55,409 nucleotides of DNA from Longimycelium tulufanense (GTDB taxonomy: Bacteria; Actinomycetota; Actinomycetes; Mycobacteriales; Pseudonocardiaceae): assembly GCF_014645795.1 (NCBI RefSeq), contig NZ_BMMK01000023.1:48643-104051 (forward strand), written 5' to 3'. Both the position numbers and the translations under genes were made by a program. The notes beneath the pieces were generated by a model that was not told the origin of the DNA, searched no databases, and worked only from the letters and a program-made list of their open reading frames with translations. Within the stretch, counting starts at the first letter, position 1; every line of letters begins with the position of its first letter. This document shows positions 44,910 through 52,544 of this stretch, piece after piece.

Positions 44910-45674
44910 TCAGCGGCGTGGTTCCCAGCGGAACCAGCGCCTGGCCGCCAGACCGGCCAGCACGATCCATGCCAACGTCACGGCCAGCGGCGGTAGCGCG
45001 GACACGAACTGTTCGCCGAACCCGAGGGGAGCGCCGTCCCAGCGGTTCCCCGACCATCCCACGCTGGTGACGTCGGCGATTCCACCACCCGGGATGAGCA
45101 GCGACCACCGGTGCAGTTGCTCACCGCCCTGCCCCGACATGAACACTGCCGCGAACGCAGCCATGAAGAAGGGCATCGTCGTGATTTGTGCGCTGTCCGC
45201 GTTCGGGGTCACGACTGTGGTGAGCATCGCCAGTGCCGTGAACATCGCAGAGCCCACAACGATCGCCAGCACCACGAGCGCAGGGTTCTCCGGCGAGTTG
45301 CCGCCCACCACCGCCATGACGGCGAGCAACAGCACGGCCTGGATCACAGCCAGGAGAGCCGGCGGGCCGACGAGCCCGAGCATCACCGTGGCGTCGGAGC
45401 TCTCCCCACTGCGCAGGCGCTTGAGGAACAGGTCCTCCCGGCGCGCCACCACCGCGGTGGTGGTCGTGACATAGTTGCTCATCACCAGGATGAAGACGAG
45501 CAGGGAGGACACAATCGTACCCCATCCGAACGCGTTGCCGAATTCCTTGGCTCTCGTGGCGATCAGAACCCCGAGGACCAGCGGCAGCGCGATGGCGAGG
45601 GTCGCGACCACGTGGTTTCGCCTGAGGAGCCGCAACTCGCTGCGGCCGAGGGCGAGGACCGGTTTGATGTTCAT
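44910..45674 (-). CDS. ABC-2-type transporter permease
   Basis: A 254-residue permease with six membrane segments: VVATLAIALPLVLGVLIATR, TIVSSLLVFILVMSNYVTT, LLAVIQAVLLLAVMAVVGG, LVVLAIVVGSAMFTALAMLT, a fifth around TTMPFFMAAFAAVFMSGQ and the last near the C-terminus (AVTLAWIVLAGLAA). ABC-2 permeases export antibiotics, lipids or peptides. It follows the ATPase gene with a 4-nt overlap and shares the divergent promoter region with a two-component system, a common layout for drug- or peptide-sensing exporters. Substrate unknown. Confidence 0.88.
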   Translation of the reverse strand: MNIKPVLALGRSELRLLRRNHVVATLAIALPLVLGVLIATRAKEFGNAFGWGTIVSSLLVFILVMSNYVTTTTAVVARREDLFLKRLRSGESSDATVMLGLVGPPALLAVIQAVLLLAVMAVVGGNSPENPALVVLAIVVGSAMFTALAMLTTVVTPNADSAQITTMPFFMAAFAAVFMSGQGGEQLHRWSLLIPGGGIADVTSVGWSGNRWDGAPLGFGEQFVSALPPLAVTLAWIVLAGLAARRWFRWEPRR

Positions 45675-46657
45675 GCTGTCACCTCGACTGATTCGGCCGG
45701 CGTCCTCCCGAGCACCCCGTGGAACACGTCCTCCAGGGACGCGTGGCTGGCGCGCAACCGGGCGAGCCGGGTTCCCCTGGTGTTGCTCCAGGAGAGCAGG
45801 GCGGTGAGGTCACCCTGGAGATCGCCGCTGGACAGTTCGACGAGGTCGGTTCCTTCCCGGACGCGGCACTCGCGCGTCGCGGGCAGCCTGGGCAGCTCCG
45901 CGGCCGGCAGGTCCGGAGGCAGTGTGAAGGAGATCCGCGCCGGCTCGGTGGCGAGCACATCAGCGAGTGTTCCCTCCACCCTGATCCGTCCCTCGTGCAT
46001 GATGGCCAACCGGTGGGAGAGCTGCTCGGCCTCCTCCAGGTAGTGCGTGGTGAGCAACACGGTGGTGCCCTCCTCGTGCAACCACCGCACGACCTGCCAG
46101 GTGCGGCGGCGAGACTCGGGGTCCAACCCCGTGGTGGGCTCGTCAAGGAACAACAGCTCGGGCTTGGACATGACGGCGAGCGCCAGGTCCAGACGCCGGC
46201 GTTCACCGCCGGAGAGCTGCTTGACCTGCACTTTCTCCCGGTGCTCCAGGTTCAGCAGAGACAGCACGTTGAGCGGCTGGCGACAGGTGCTCATGGCGCG
46301 CCACAGCTCGACGGTTTCGCTGACGGTGAGATCACCGGCGAAACCACTGTGTTGCAGCATGATTCCGACGCGGGGCCGTAGCTGCTTCCGCTCGGTGACC
46401 GGGTCGAGACCCAGCACCCGCAGGTGTCCGGCGGACGGTGCCCGGTGGCCTTCCAAAGTTTCCAGCGCCGTGGTCTTTCCCGCACCGTTGGTTCCCAACA
46501 GTGCATACACGTCCCCCTGCCGGACGTGGAGGTCGACACCCCGCACCGCCTCGAACGATCCGTAGGCACAGCGCAGGCCCGTGGCTTCGATGACAAGTTC
46601 TTTCACAGGCACCGATGCTTCCGACCCGTCCGGAACTAACCCAGTGCCTTCGGTCAT
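45671..46657 (-). CDS. ABC transporter ATP-binding protein
   Basis: A 328-residue ABC ATPase: Walker A LLGTNGAGKTTAL (about residue 55), signature KQLSGGERRRLDLALAV, Walker B LLFLDEPTTGLD and the switch His in LLTTHYLEEAEQL. A C-terminal extension of about 90 residues with a beta-rich domain is typical of DrrA/CcmA-like exporters. Works with the ABC-2 permease encoded 4 nt downstream (ATGA overlap). Divergent from the sensor kinase gene, with direct repeats between the starts. Confidence 0.92.
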   Translation of the reverse strand: MTEGTGLVPDGSEASVPVKELVIEATGLRCAYGSFEAVRGVDLHVRQGDVYALLGTNGAGKTTALETLEGHRAPSAGHLRVLGLDPVTERKQLRPRVGIMLQHSGFAGDLTVSETVELWRAMSTCRQPLNVLSLLNLEHREKVQVKQLSGGERRRLDLALAVMSKPELLFLDEPTTGLDPESRRRTWQVVRWLHEEGTTVLLTTHYLEEAEQLSHRLAIMHEGRIRVEGTLADVLATEPARISFTLPPDLPAAELPRLPATRECRVREGTDLVELSSGDLQGDLTALLSWSNTRGTRLARLRASHASLEDVFHGVLGRTPAESVEVTA

Positions 46658-46684
46658 CGGTGCGGCGGGAACCTGCTAGGAGGC

Positions 46685-46706
46685 CATACTGACATTCGTC
46701 ATACTG
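46685..46706. promoter_or_regulatory. direct repeats in the ABC/TCS divergent region
   Basis: CATACTG occurs at 46685-46691 and 46700-46706, spaced 15 bp, with nearby TGAC/GTCA words. Candidate binding site of the adjacent NarL-type regulator. Confidence 0.4.
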
Positions 46707-46852
46707 GGAACGATGACTATGACGTTGAGAGCGTTCCGCCGCCGCGACCCAGTTCCCCTCTTCGGCAGCGGAATACGCGACAGTGACACGAATAGCCGTC
46801 ATGACCCGTCCGCGGGTACTCCCCTCAACCGGCGAATGGGTCGGACCCGCGC

Positions 46853-46858
46853 TAGCGT
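46853..46858 (+). promoter_or_regulatory. -10 box before the sensor kinase
   Basis: TAGCGT (TANNNT) 8 nt before the ATG at 46867; used to select the kinase start. Confidence 0.4.
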
Positions 46859-46866
46859 TGCTATTC

Positions 46867-48078
46867 ATGCAGGCCGACGTGGCTGAGAGCGAGGGGGTGC
46901 CGGGGGAGGACGGCGCGCACGCGCGCATTCTTGCCCGGCGGGTCCTCGTGTTGCGCCTCGTCACGGCCTGGGGACTGGTTCTGCTGGCTGTTTTCGCCGC
47001 CACACTCCCGCTGCTGGCACTGATCAAGACGGATACCTCGACGGCACGCGAGATCGTCCTGGTGGTGGGACTGGTCGGGTTCACCGCTCTGTACGTGCGC
47101 CTGCTGCTCCGTGCGATGACGAGTTACGGGCTGGTGTCCGCACGCGACCCACAGCTGTTGTTGACGTTGGTGCTGAGCCTGACGGTGTGGGCGGTGGCTG
47201 CGTGGGACGGTGAGCTGATCTGGTTGTGGGTGATCGTGCCGGCGCAGGCCGTGGGGGTGGCCTGGTGCCTGCTTGGCAGCCCCCAGCGGTGGTGGCAACT
47301 GTTGGGCATGCTTTCCGCGCTCGCGGTGATCGGGTTGGGAGTACGCATACTGTCCGGAACCGGCTCGGCGTGGGGGGCACCCACGGAAGCGTTGATCTTC
47401 GTTGCTGGGGTTTCGCTGGGTGCTCCCGGACAGATCTGGCTGTGGGACATCGCGCGGGAGCTGGACCGGGCGCGTACCGCGGAGGCCGAGCTGGCGGCGG
47501 CCAAGGAGCGGCTCCGGCTTTCCGCCGATCTCCACGACGTCATCGGACACACCCTCGAGGTGATCGCGCTCAAGGCCGAGCTCGCTGCCCGGGTGCCCGA
47601 CCACGACCAGTCCCGGCGTGTCATGACGGAGGTGCGCGCCACCGCGCACGACGCGCTACGCGAGGTGCGGGAGCTGGTCCGGGGCCAGTGGCGGGTCGGC
47701 CTGGTCAGCGAGCTGGCCGGGATCCGTTCGTTGCTGGACGCCGCCGGCATCAGGTGCCGGATCAGCAACATCCCGACCGACCTTCCCGCTGACCAACAGG
47801 CATTGCTCGGTGCCGTGCTGCGGGAGGCGGTGACGAACATGCTGCGGCACTCGGCCGCCCGTGAGTGTGCGGTGGACTTCGCGGTTGAGCCGGGACGGCT
47901 GCGCTGCAGCATCGTCAACGACGGGGTCGGCGAGCACGGGCGGACGAGCGAGGGGATAGGACTACGCAGCATGGCGAAGCGCATGGTCCGGGCCGGTGGC
48001 CGGATCGACTGGGGACCGGAGCAGGGTGGCCGGTTCCGGGTACGCCTGGAGCTTCCCACGAGGGGGATGCGGGCGTGA
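46867..48078 (+). CDS. sensor histidine kinase (HisKA_3 type)
   Basis: A 403-residue NarL-family sensor kinase. The N-terminal half has five or six membrane segments (for example VTAWGLVLLAVFAATLPLLAL, PQLLLTLVLSLTVWAVAAW, LWVIVPAQAVGVAWCLLG), then a coiled coil (RARTAEAELAAAKERLRLS), the HisKA_3 phosphoacceptor in SADLHDVIGHTLE (His223) and a short HATPase with LREAVTNMLRHS and GIGLRSMAKRM. The ATG at 46867 is chosen by the TAGCGT box; frames upstream to 46783 are possible. The stop overlaps the response regulator start by 4 nt. Confidence 0.88.
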   Translation: MQADVAESEGVPGEDGAHARILARRVLVLRLVTAWGLVLLAVFAATLPLLALIKTDTSTAREIVLVVGLVGFTALYVRLLLRAMTSYGLVSARDPQLLLTLVLSLTVWAVAAWDGELIWLWVIVPAQAVGVAWCLLGSPQRWWQLLGMLSALAVIGLGVRILSGTGSAWGAPTEALIFVAGVSLGAPGQIWLWDIARELDRARTAEAELAAAKERLRLSADLHDVIGHTLEVIALKAELAARVPDHDQSRRVMTEVRATAHDALREVRELVRGQWRVGLVSELAGIRSLLDAAGIRCRISNIPTDLPADQQALLGAVLREAVTNMLRHSAARECAVDFAVEPGRLRCSIVNDGVGEHGRTSEGIGLRSMAKRMVRAGGRIDWGPEQGGRFRVRLELPTRGMRA

Positions 48079-48680
48079 TTCGTGTACTCCTGGCGGATGA
48101 CGAGCAACTCACCCGGGACGCGGTGGCGGCGTTGCTCGACCTGGAGCCAGACGTCGAGGTCGTCGCGCGGGCCGCGGACGGGCGGTCCGCGCTGGCCGAG
48201 GCGCGGCGGCTGCAACCGGACGTCGCGCTACTCGACCTGGAGATGCCCGAGCAGGACGGGATCGCCACCGCCGAGGCCATCGGCCAGGAACTGCCGGATA
48301 CGCGGGTCGTGATCGTCACGCGGTACGCGCGGCCCGGTGTCCTGCGGCGTGCGCTCGCCGCCGGCGTGCTCGGTTTCGTCCCCAAGACCGCCTCCGCCCA
48401 GTCGCTGGCCGACGCGGTGCGGCAGGTGCACGCCGGCCGGCGCTGCATCGACCCGGAGGTGGCCACCGAGGCACTGCTGACCGGGGAGTGCCCCCTTACC
48501 CCGCGGGAGCTCGACGTGCTCCGTGCCTCGAGGGAGGGCCTACCCATCTCCGCGATCGCGCGACAACTCCATCTCGCGCCCGGTACCGTACGGAACTATA
48601 TATCTACGGCGATGGCCAAACTCAATTCTGAATCCCGTTACGAAGCGGCACAACGGGCGTGGGAGCTCGGCTGGCTCTAG
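48075..48680 (+). CDS. NarL/LuxR-family response regulator
   Basis: A 201-residue regulator: receiver domain with VLLADDEQ, phosphoacceptor Asp54 in ALLDLEMPEQDG and the Lys of FVPKTAS; C-terminal LuxR HTH (PLTPRELDVLRASREGLPISAIARQLHLAPGTVRNYISTAMAKL). GTG start in a GTGA overlap with the kinase. It probably controls the divergent ABC-2 exporter, as in other kinase-regulator-exporter clusters (DesRK-like). Confidence 0.92.
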   Translation: MIRVLLADDEQLTRDAVAALLDLEPDVEVVARAADGRSALAEARRLQPDVALLDLEMPEQDGIATAEAIGQELPDTRVVIVTRYARPGVLRRALAAGVLGFVPKTASAQSLADAVRQVHAGRRCIDPEVATEALLTGECPLTPRELDVLRASREGLPISAIARQLHLAPGTVRNYISTAMAKLNSESRYEAAQRAWELGWL

Positions 48681-48743
48681 TTCGACCCTCATCCGTCGCG
48701 GGGAGGTCGACGGTTTCGGCGAGTGGTACCAGGTTACCCGGGC

Positions 48744-48749
48744 TATCCT
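48744..48749 (+). promoter_or_regulatory. -10 box before the GPP34 gene
   Basis: TATCCT (TANNNT) 7 nt before the ATG at 48757, no Shine-Dalgarno; leaderless layout. Confidence 0.4.
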
Positions 48750-48756
48750 TGCCCAC

Positions 48757-49437
48757 ATGACTCTTACCTTGGCCGAAGAGCTCATGCTACTCAGTTATGA
48801 CCGTGAAGGCGGGCGGCCGCTGGTTAATCCGCTCATCAACACCACCGAGCGGGACTATTGTCTGGTGGCCGCCGCACTCTTCGAGCTTGCCATGGCCGGT
48901 CGACTCAAGTACGAGAACAAGAAACTCGTCGTGGTCGACGACACCCCGGTCGGTGATCCGGACCTGGACAAGATCCTGCGAAAGATCGCGCGGTCACGTC
49001 GTGCACGCAGTGTCGACTGGTGGCTGCAGAATTTCTACTCGCCCCGGATGTACAAGCGTCTCCTACACCGGCTTGTCGGCCGGGGGATCCTTCGCCCCGA
49101 GAAGCAGCGGAAATTCGGACTACCGTGGTCCACCCGTTACATCGAACAGGACCCGAGGCCCGAGCACGAGATTCGGGACCGTCTGGAGCGGGTGGTCGTG
49201 CACCGCGGGCCACCTGACGAACGTACGGCGACGCTCGCCGGTCTCGTCCATACGGCCAAACTGGACAAGAAGCTCTTTCCCCAGATGGAGAACAGGGACC
49301 TCAGGAACCGGATGAAGGAGATCAGAGAGCAAAGCTGGGCCGGGCAGGAAGCGTACAAGGCCAGCGTCTACACGGCCCTTTCCCTCGCAGCGATGGCCGC
49401 CGTCGCGGGTGGCGCGGCAGTCGCCACATCCTCCTGA
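48757..49437 (+). CDS. GPP34 (GOLPH3-like) phosphoinositide-binding-type protein
   Basis: A 226-residue GPP34-domain protein: LTLAEELMLLSYDREGGRPLV at the N-terminus, then LVAAALFELAMAGRLKYENKK, RKIARSRRARSVDWWLQNFYSP, RLVGRGILRPEKQRKFGL and the TLAGLVHTAKLDKKLFP region, all as in the family. The last 20 residues form a hydrophobic membrane-like tail (YTALSLAAMAAVAGGAAVAT). In eukaryotes GOLPH3 binds PI4P and glycosyltransferases at the Golgi; in actinomycetes the family is common and its role unclear. The next gene is a GT87 glycosyltransferase, which fits the GOLPH3 theme, but this is inference. Confidence 0.88.
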   Translation: MTLTLAEELMLLSYDREGGRPLVNPLINTTERDYCLVAAALFELAMAGRLKYENKKLVVVDDTPVGDPDLDKILRKIARSRRARSVDWWLQNFYSPRMYKRLLHRLVGRGILRPEKQRKFGLPWSTRYIEQDPRPEHEIRDRLERVVVHRGPPDERTATLAGLVHTAKLDKKLFPQMENRDLRNRMKEIREQSWAGQEAYKASVYTALSLAAMAAVAGGAAVATSS

Positions 49438-49683
49438 TGCGAGCTGATCTCGGGTCGACATGGCTGAGGGACCTTTCGGGCCGGCGACAGCAGCCTCCGC
49501 CGCCGAGGAGAGGTTGTGCCACACGTCACCGGGGCGGGGGTCCCTCGGTGGAGGGGGTGCGGCGGGGGCTCCGTATGGTGGGGGCGGCACGCCACACCGC
49601 CGCACGACGGGCTGCGGGTCCGTCCCCCGGGCCGGGAGTAGCGTGCCGCAGGACAACCGAGGGACGTTCGTCGGGATACGGGG

Positions 49684-50946
49684 TTGGGGATCAGTCTTCG
49701 CACGGTCGAGCGACGGGTCTTGCCGGTGGCGCCGTGGCTACTCGTCGCCTCCCTGACCGGCGCCCTCCTCCTGCTCCTGCAGGACGGTCAACGCAACATG
49801 CTCGACCTGCGCGTCTACCACGACGCGCCGCCGTGGCTGCTCACCGGCCGGCTCTACGACTTCACCTACTCCGAGTTCACCCCCGACTTCCCGCTGCCCT
49901 TCACCTACCCGCCGTTCGCGGCGATCGCCCTGCTCCCGTTGTCGGCGCTGCCGTGGACGCTGGCGCGGGTGCTCTGGTACGTGGGCCTGCTCGCCTGCCT
50001 CTGGTACCTCGTCCGGGGTTCGCTGCGGCTGGTGGCGGGCGATCGCTGGGACAGCGACCCGGGGGGCTGGGAACGCCGGGCGATGGTGCTCGCCGCGGTC
50101 GTGCTGTGGGCCGAACCCATTCGGTTCAACTTCTACTTCGGCCAGATCAACCTGCCGCTCGCGGCATTGCTGCTGGCCGGCCTGACCCGGCTGCGCCAGC
50201 CGTTCGCCGGCGGCAGCGTCGGCCTCGCCGCGGGCGTCAAGCTCACCCCGGCCATCTCCGGGCTGTACTTCCTGGCCTTCCGGCAGTGGAAGGCGGTCGC
50301 CTGGTCGATCGCGGCGTTCGCCACCACCGTCGGCCTCGGCTGGCTGGCCTCCCCGGACCAGTCCCGCCGGTTCTGGCTCGAGCTGCTCGGCGACGCCGAC
50401 CGGGTCGGTCCCATCGCCTCGGCCACGAACCAGTCGCTGCGCGGCGCGTTGTCGCGCACCCTCGGCCACGACGTCGGCTTCGGCACGACGTGGCTGCTGG
50501 CGGTCGTGGCCGTGGCCGTCCTGGCCGGGTTCGCCCTGCGGGCGGCCGCGCGCGAGCGGGACCCGCTCGCCGTGCTCACCGTCGTGCAGATCCTCGGCCT
50601 GCTGATCTCCCCGATCTCCTGGAGCCACCACTGGGTGTGGGTGGTGCCCGCGGTGGTGTGGCTGGTGTTCGGCCCGGCCCGCCGGCACCCGCTGGCCCGG
50701 GCGGCGGTGGCGGCCTGGGTACTCGCCGTCGGCACCTTCGTCATCACGTTCCTGCTCGACCAGCAGCCGACCATCTGGACCATCCCGCGGCCCTGGTACC
50801 TGTCGGCGCTGGGCTGGGCCTACCCGCTCTGCTCGCTGCTCACCCTCGGCGCGGTGGCTGCCCTGGCACCGCTGCGTGCCCTCCGCCCGCGTTCCCGCCC
50901 GGGTGATGCCGCCCCGGGGCGCGACCTGACCACCGCCACGGCCTGA
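49684..50946 (+). CDS. GT87-family glycosyltransferase (copy 3)
   Basis: A 420-residue polytopic membrane protein with the GT87 motifs MLDLRVYHDAPPW, FTYPPFAAIALLP, FGQINLPLAALLL, GLAAGVKLTPA, TNQSLRGAL and SWSHHWVW. Note DLRVYH where copies 1 and 2 have VYR. TTG start at 49684. About 250 bp upstream (49438-49683) are Gly/Pro-rich, GC-rich DNA with no gene that can be supported. A likely lipid-linked-sugar-dependent transferase for envelope glycans. It faces the pterin dehydratase gene tail to tail, 20 bp apart. Confidence 0.82.
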   Translation: MGISLRTVERRVLPVAPWLLVASLTGALLLLLQDGQRNMLDLRVYHDAPPWLLTGRLYDFTYSEFTPDFPLPFTYPPFAAIALLPLSALPWTLARVLWYVGLLACLWYLVRGSLRLVAGDRWDSDPGGWERRAMVLAAVVLWAEPIRFNFYFGQINLPLAALLLAGLTRLRQPFAGGSVGLAAGVKLTPAISGLYFLAFRQWKAVAWSIAAFATTVGLGWLASPDQSRRFWLELLGDADRVGPIASATNQSLRGALSRTLGHDVGFGTTWLLAVVAVAVLAGFALRAAARERDPLAVLTVVQILGLLISPISWSHHWVWVVPAVVWLVFGPARRHPLARAAVAAWVLAVGTFVITFLLDQQPTIWTIPRPWYLSALGWAYPLCSLLTLGAVAALAPLRALRPRSRPGDAAPGRDLTTATA

Positions 50947-50966
50947 CCCGTGACGACCCTGACCCG

Positions 50967-51260
50967 TCACGACAGCGCGTCGATGATCCCGTCGATCTCC
51001 TCGGCCAGGGACACGTCCGCCTCGGTGACACCGCCCGCCGAGTGGGTCGTGCAGCGGAAGGTCAACGTGCGGTAGCGGATGTCGATGTCCGGGTGGTGGT
51101 TGTCGTTCTCGGCGACCTCGGCCACCCGGTTCACCACCCGGATCGCGTCCGGGAAGCTCGCCAGCGTGGCGGTGCGTACCAGGGCGTCGTGCTCGTACCG
51201 CCAGTCCGGCAGCCGGCCCAGCACCTCGGTCACCTTCTCCTCGTTCAGCAACTCGGCCAT
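50967..51260 (-). CDS. 4a-hydroxytetrahydrobiopterin dehydratase (PCD/DCoH)
   Basis: A 97-residue single-domain protein with the PCD signature ENDNHHPDIDI and the flanking strands RTATLASFPDAIRVVNRV and RTLTFRCTTHSAGGVTEADV. It dehydrates 4a-hydroxytetrahydropterin, regenerating the pterin cofactor; many bacterial members have moonlighting roles. ATG at 51260 with GGAGG at 4 nt. It stands alone, divergent from the thiamine transporter operon. Confidence 0.92.
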   Translation of the reverse strand: MAELLNEEKVTEVLGRLPDWRYEHDALVRTATLASFPDAIRVVNRVAEVAENDNHHPDIDIRYRTLTFRCTTHSAGGVTEADVSLAEEIDGIIDALS

Positions 51261-51340
51261 GCCTCCATGGTGGTCGGCCGCGGTGGCGCCCGCACCCGGG
51301 TCACCCGACTGATCCATTCGGGTGACGTAAGCTCGTCGGG

Positions 51341-51427
51341 CCACGGGAGTCCGGTGCGCCGGGCTGAGAGGAGGGCGCGCGAGTCCTCGACCGTCGAACC
51401 TGATCCGGGTCATGCCGGCGCAGGGAG
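51341..51427 (+). promoter_or_regulatory. TPP riboswitch (THI element)
   Basis: CACGGGAGTCC, then CTGAGA at 51364-51369, ACCTGATC at 51398-51405, and CATGCCGGCGCAGGGAG at the end, the standard THI-box order. It sits 44 nt before the first gene of the ABC operon and would turn it off when thiamine diphosphate is abundant. Confidence 0.95.
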
Positions 51428-51470
51428 CGGCAGTTCTCGGCGGTTCGCGCGCCCGAGACGGGAGGTACGC

Positions 51471-52544
51471 GTGCGTCGCCACCAGACCCGCTCGCAGACG
51501 CGAGCCGGCCGCGTCGGGCTGGCCCTGGCCGCGGTCCTGACCCTCGCGGGCTGCACGCTCGTCGGTGGCCCGGCCGAGCCCGGGTCGGGGGAGCGCAAGG
51601 TCGTCCTGGTCACGCACGACTCGTTCGTCGCGCCGCAGGAGCTGCTGGACCGCTTCCGGCGGCAGCACGGCGTCAAGCTGGAGGTCCGCAAGCTCGGTGA
51701 CGCCGGTCGGCTCACCAACGAGCTCGCGTTGACCAAGGCGAACCCGGTGGGTGACGTAGCCTTCGGCGTCGACTCCACGTTCGCCTCACGCGCCCTGGAC
51801 GAGGGCGTCTTCCAGCCCTACCGCAGCCCGGACGCGGACAAGGGACCACAGCGCCACGCCCCCGAGGGCGGTCAGGACCGGCTCACCGCCGTCGACGTCG
51901 GGGACGTCTGCCTCAACATCGACCCGAGCTGGTACGCGGAACGGAGCCTGCCCGAGCCCGCGAGCCTGGACGACCTGACCCAGCCGCAGTACCGGGACCA
52001 GCTCGTGGTGACCGACCCGGCCACCTCCTCGCCGGGCCTGGCGTTCCTGCTGGCCACCATCGCCAAGTACGGCGAGGACGGCTTCACCGCTTACTGGAAC
52101 AAGCTGCGCGCCAACGGCGTCAAGGTCACCAGCGGCTGGGAGGAGGCCTACAACCAGGACTTCTCCGGCGCCGCCGGCAAGGGCCCGCGCCCGATCGTCG
52201 TCTCCTACGCCTCCTCGCCCGCGGCCGAGGTCCAGGACGGGAAGCCACGCACCAAGGCGTTGCTGGGCACCTGCTACCGGCAGGTCGAGTACGCCGGTGT
52301 GCTCGCCAACACCCGCAACGTCGAGGAGGCTCGGAACGTCGTCGACTTCCTCATCTCCGCGGAGTTCCAGGAGACGGTCGCCGAGGCCATGTACGTCTAC
52401 CCGGCCCGCGAGGACGTGGCGTTGCCCGAGAGCTGGCGGCGGGCCGCGCCCTTGCCGGACAAGCCGGCCTTCCTGCCGGCGGAGAAGGTGAAGGACGGCA
52501 GAGAGCGCTGGGTGGAGCAGTGGCGCAAGACGGTGCACGGCTGA
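51471..52544 (+). CDS. thiB: thiamine ABC transporter substrate-binding lipoprotein
   Basis: A 357-residue lipoprotein (signal peptide with lipobox LAGC, Cys28) of the ThiB/periplasmic-binding group: KVVLVTHDSFV, KANPVGDVAFGVDSTF, DVGDVCLNIDPSWY, VVTDPATSSPGLAFL, VSYASSPAAEV and GTCYRQVEYAGVLANT. It would bring thiamine or TPP to the permease. GTG at 51471 with GGGAGG 6 nt upstream; the preceding TPP riboswitch supports the substrate. Its last 25 nt overlap the permease gene. Confidence 0.93.
   Translation: MRRHQTRSQTRAGRVGLALAAVLTLAGCTLVGGPAEPGSGERKVVLVTHDSFVAPQELLDRFRRQHGVKLEVRKLGDAGRLTNELALTKANPVGDVAFGVDSTFASRALDEGVFQPYRSPDADKGPQRHAPEGGQDRLTAVDVGDVCLNIDPSWYAERSLPEPASLDDLTQPQYRDQLVVTDPATSSPGLAFLLATIAKYGEDGFTAYWNKLRANGVKVTSGWEEAYNQDFSGAAGKGPRPIVVSYASSPAAEVQDGKPRTKALLGTCYRQVEYAGVLANTRNVEEARNVVDFLISAEFQETVAEAMYVYPAREDVALPESWRRAAPLPDKPAFLPAEKVKDGRERWVEQWRKTVHG

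Noticed and set aside
49460-49756. Gly-rich ORF upstream of GT87 copy 3
   Set aside because: Low-complexity Gly/Pro/Ser translation crossing the GT87 start; looks like GC-rich non-coding DNA.
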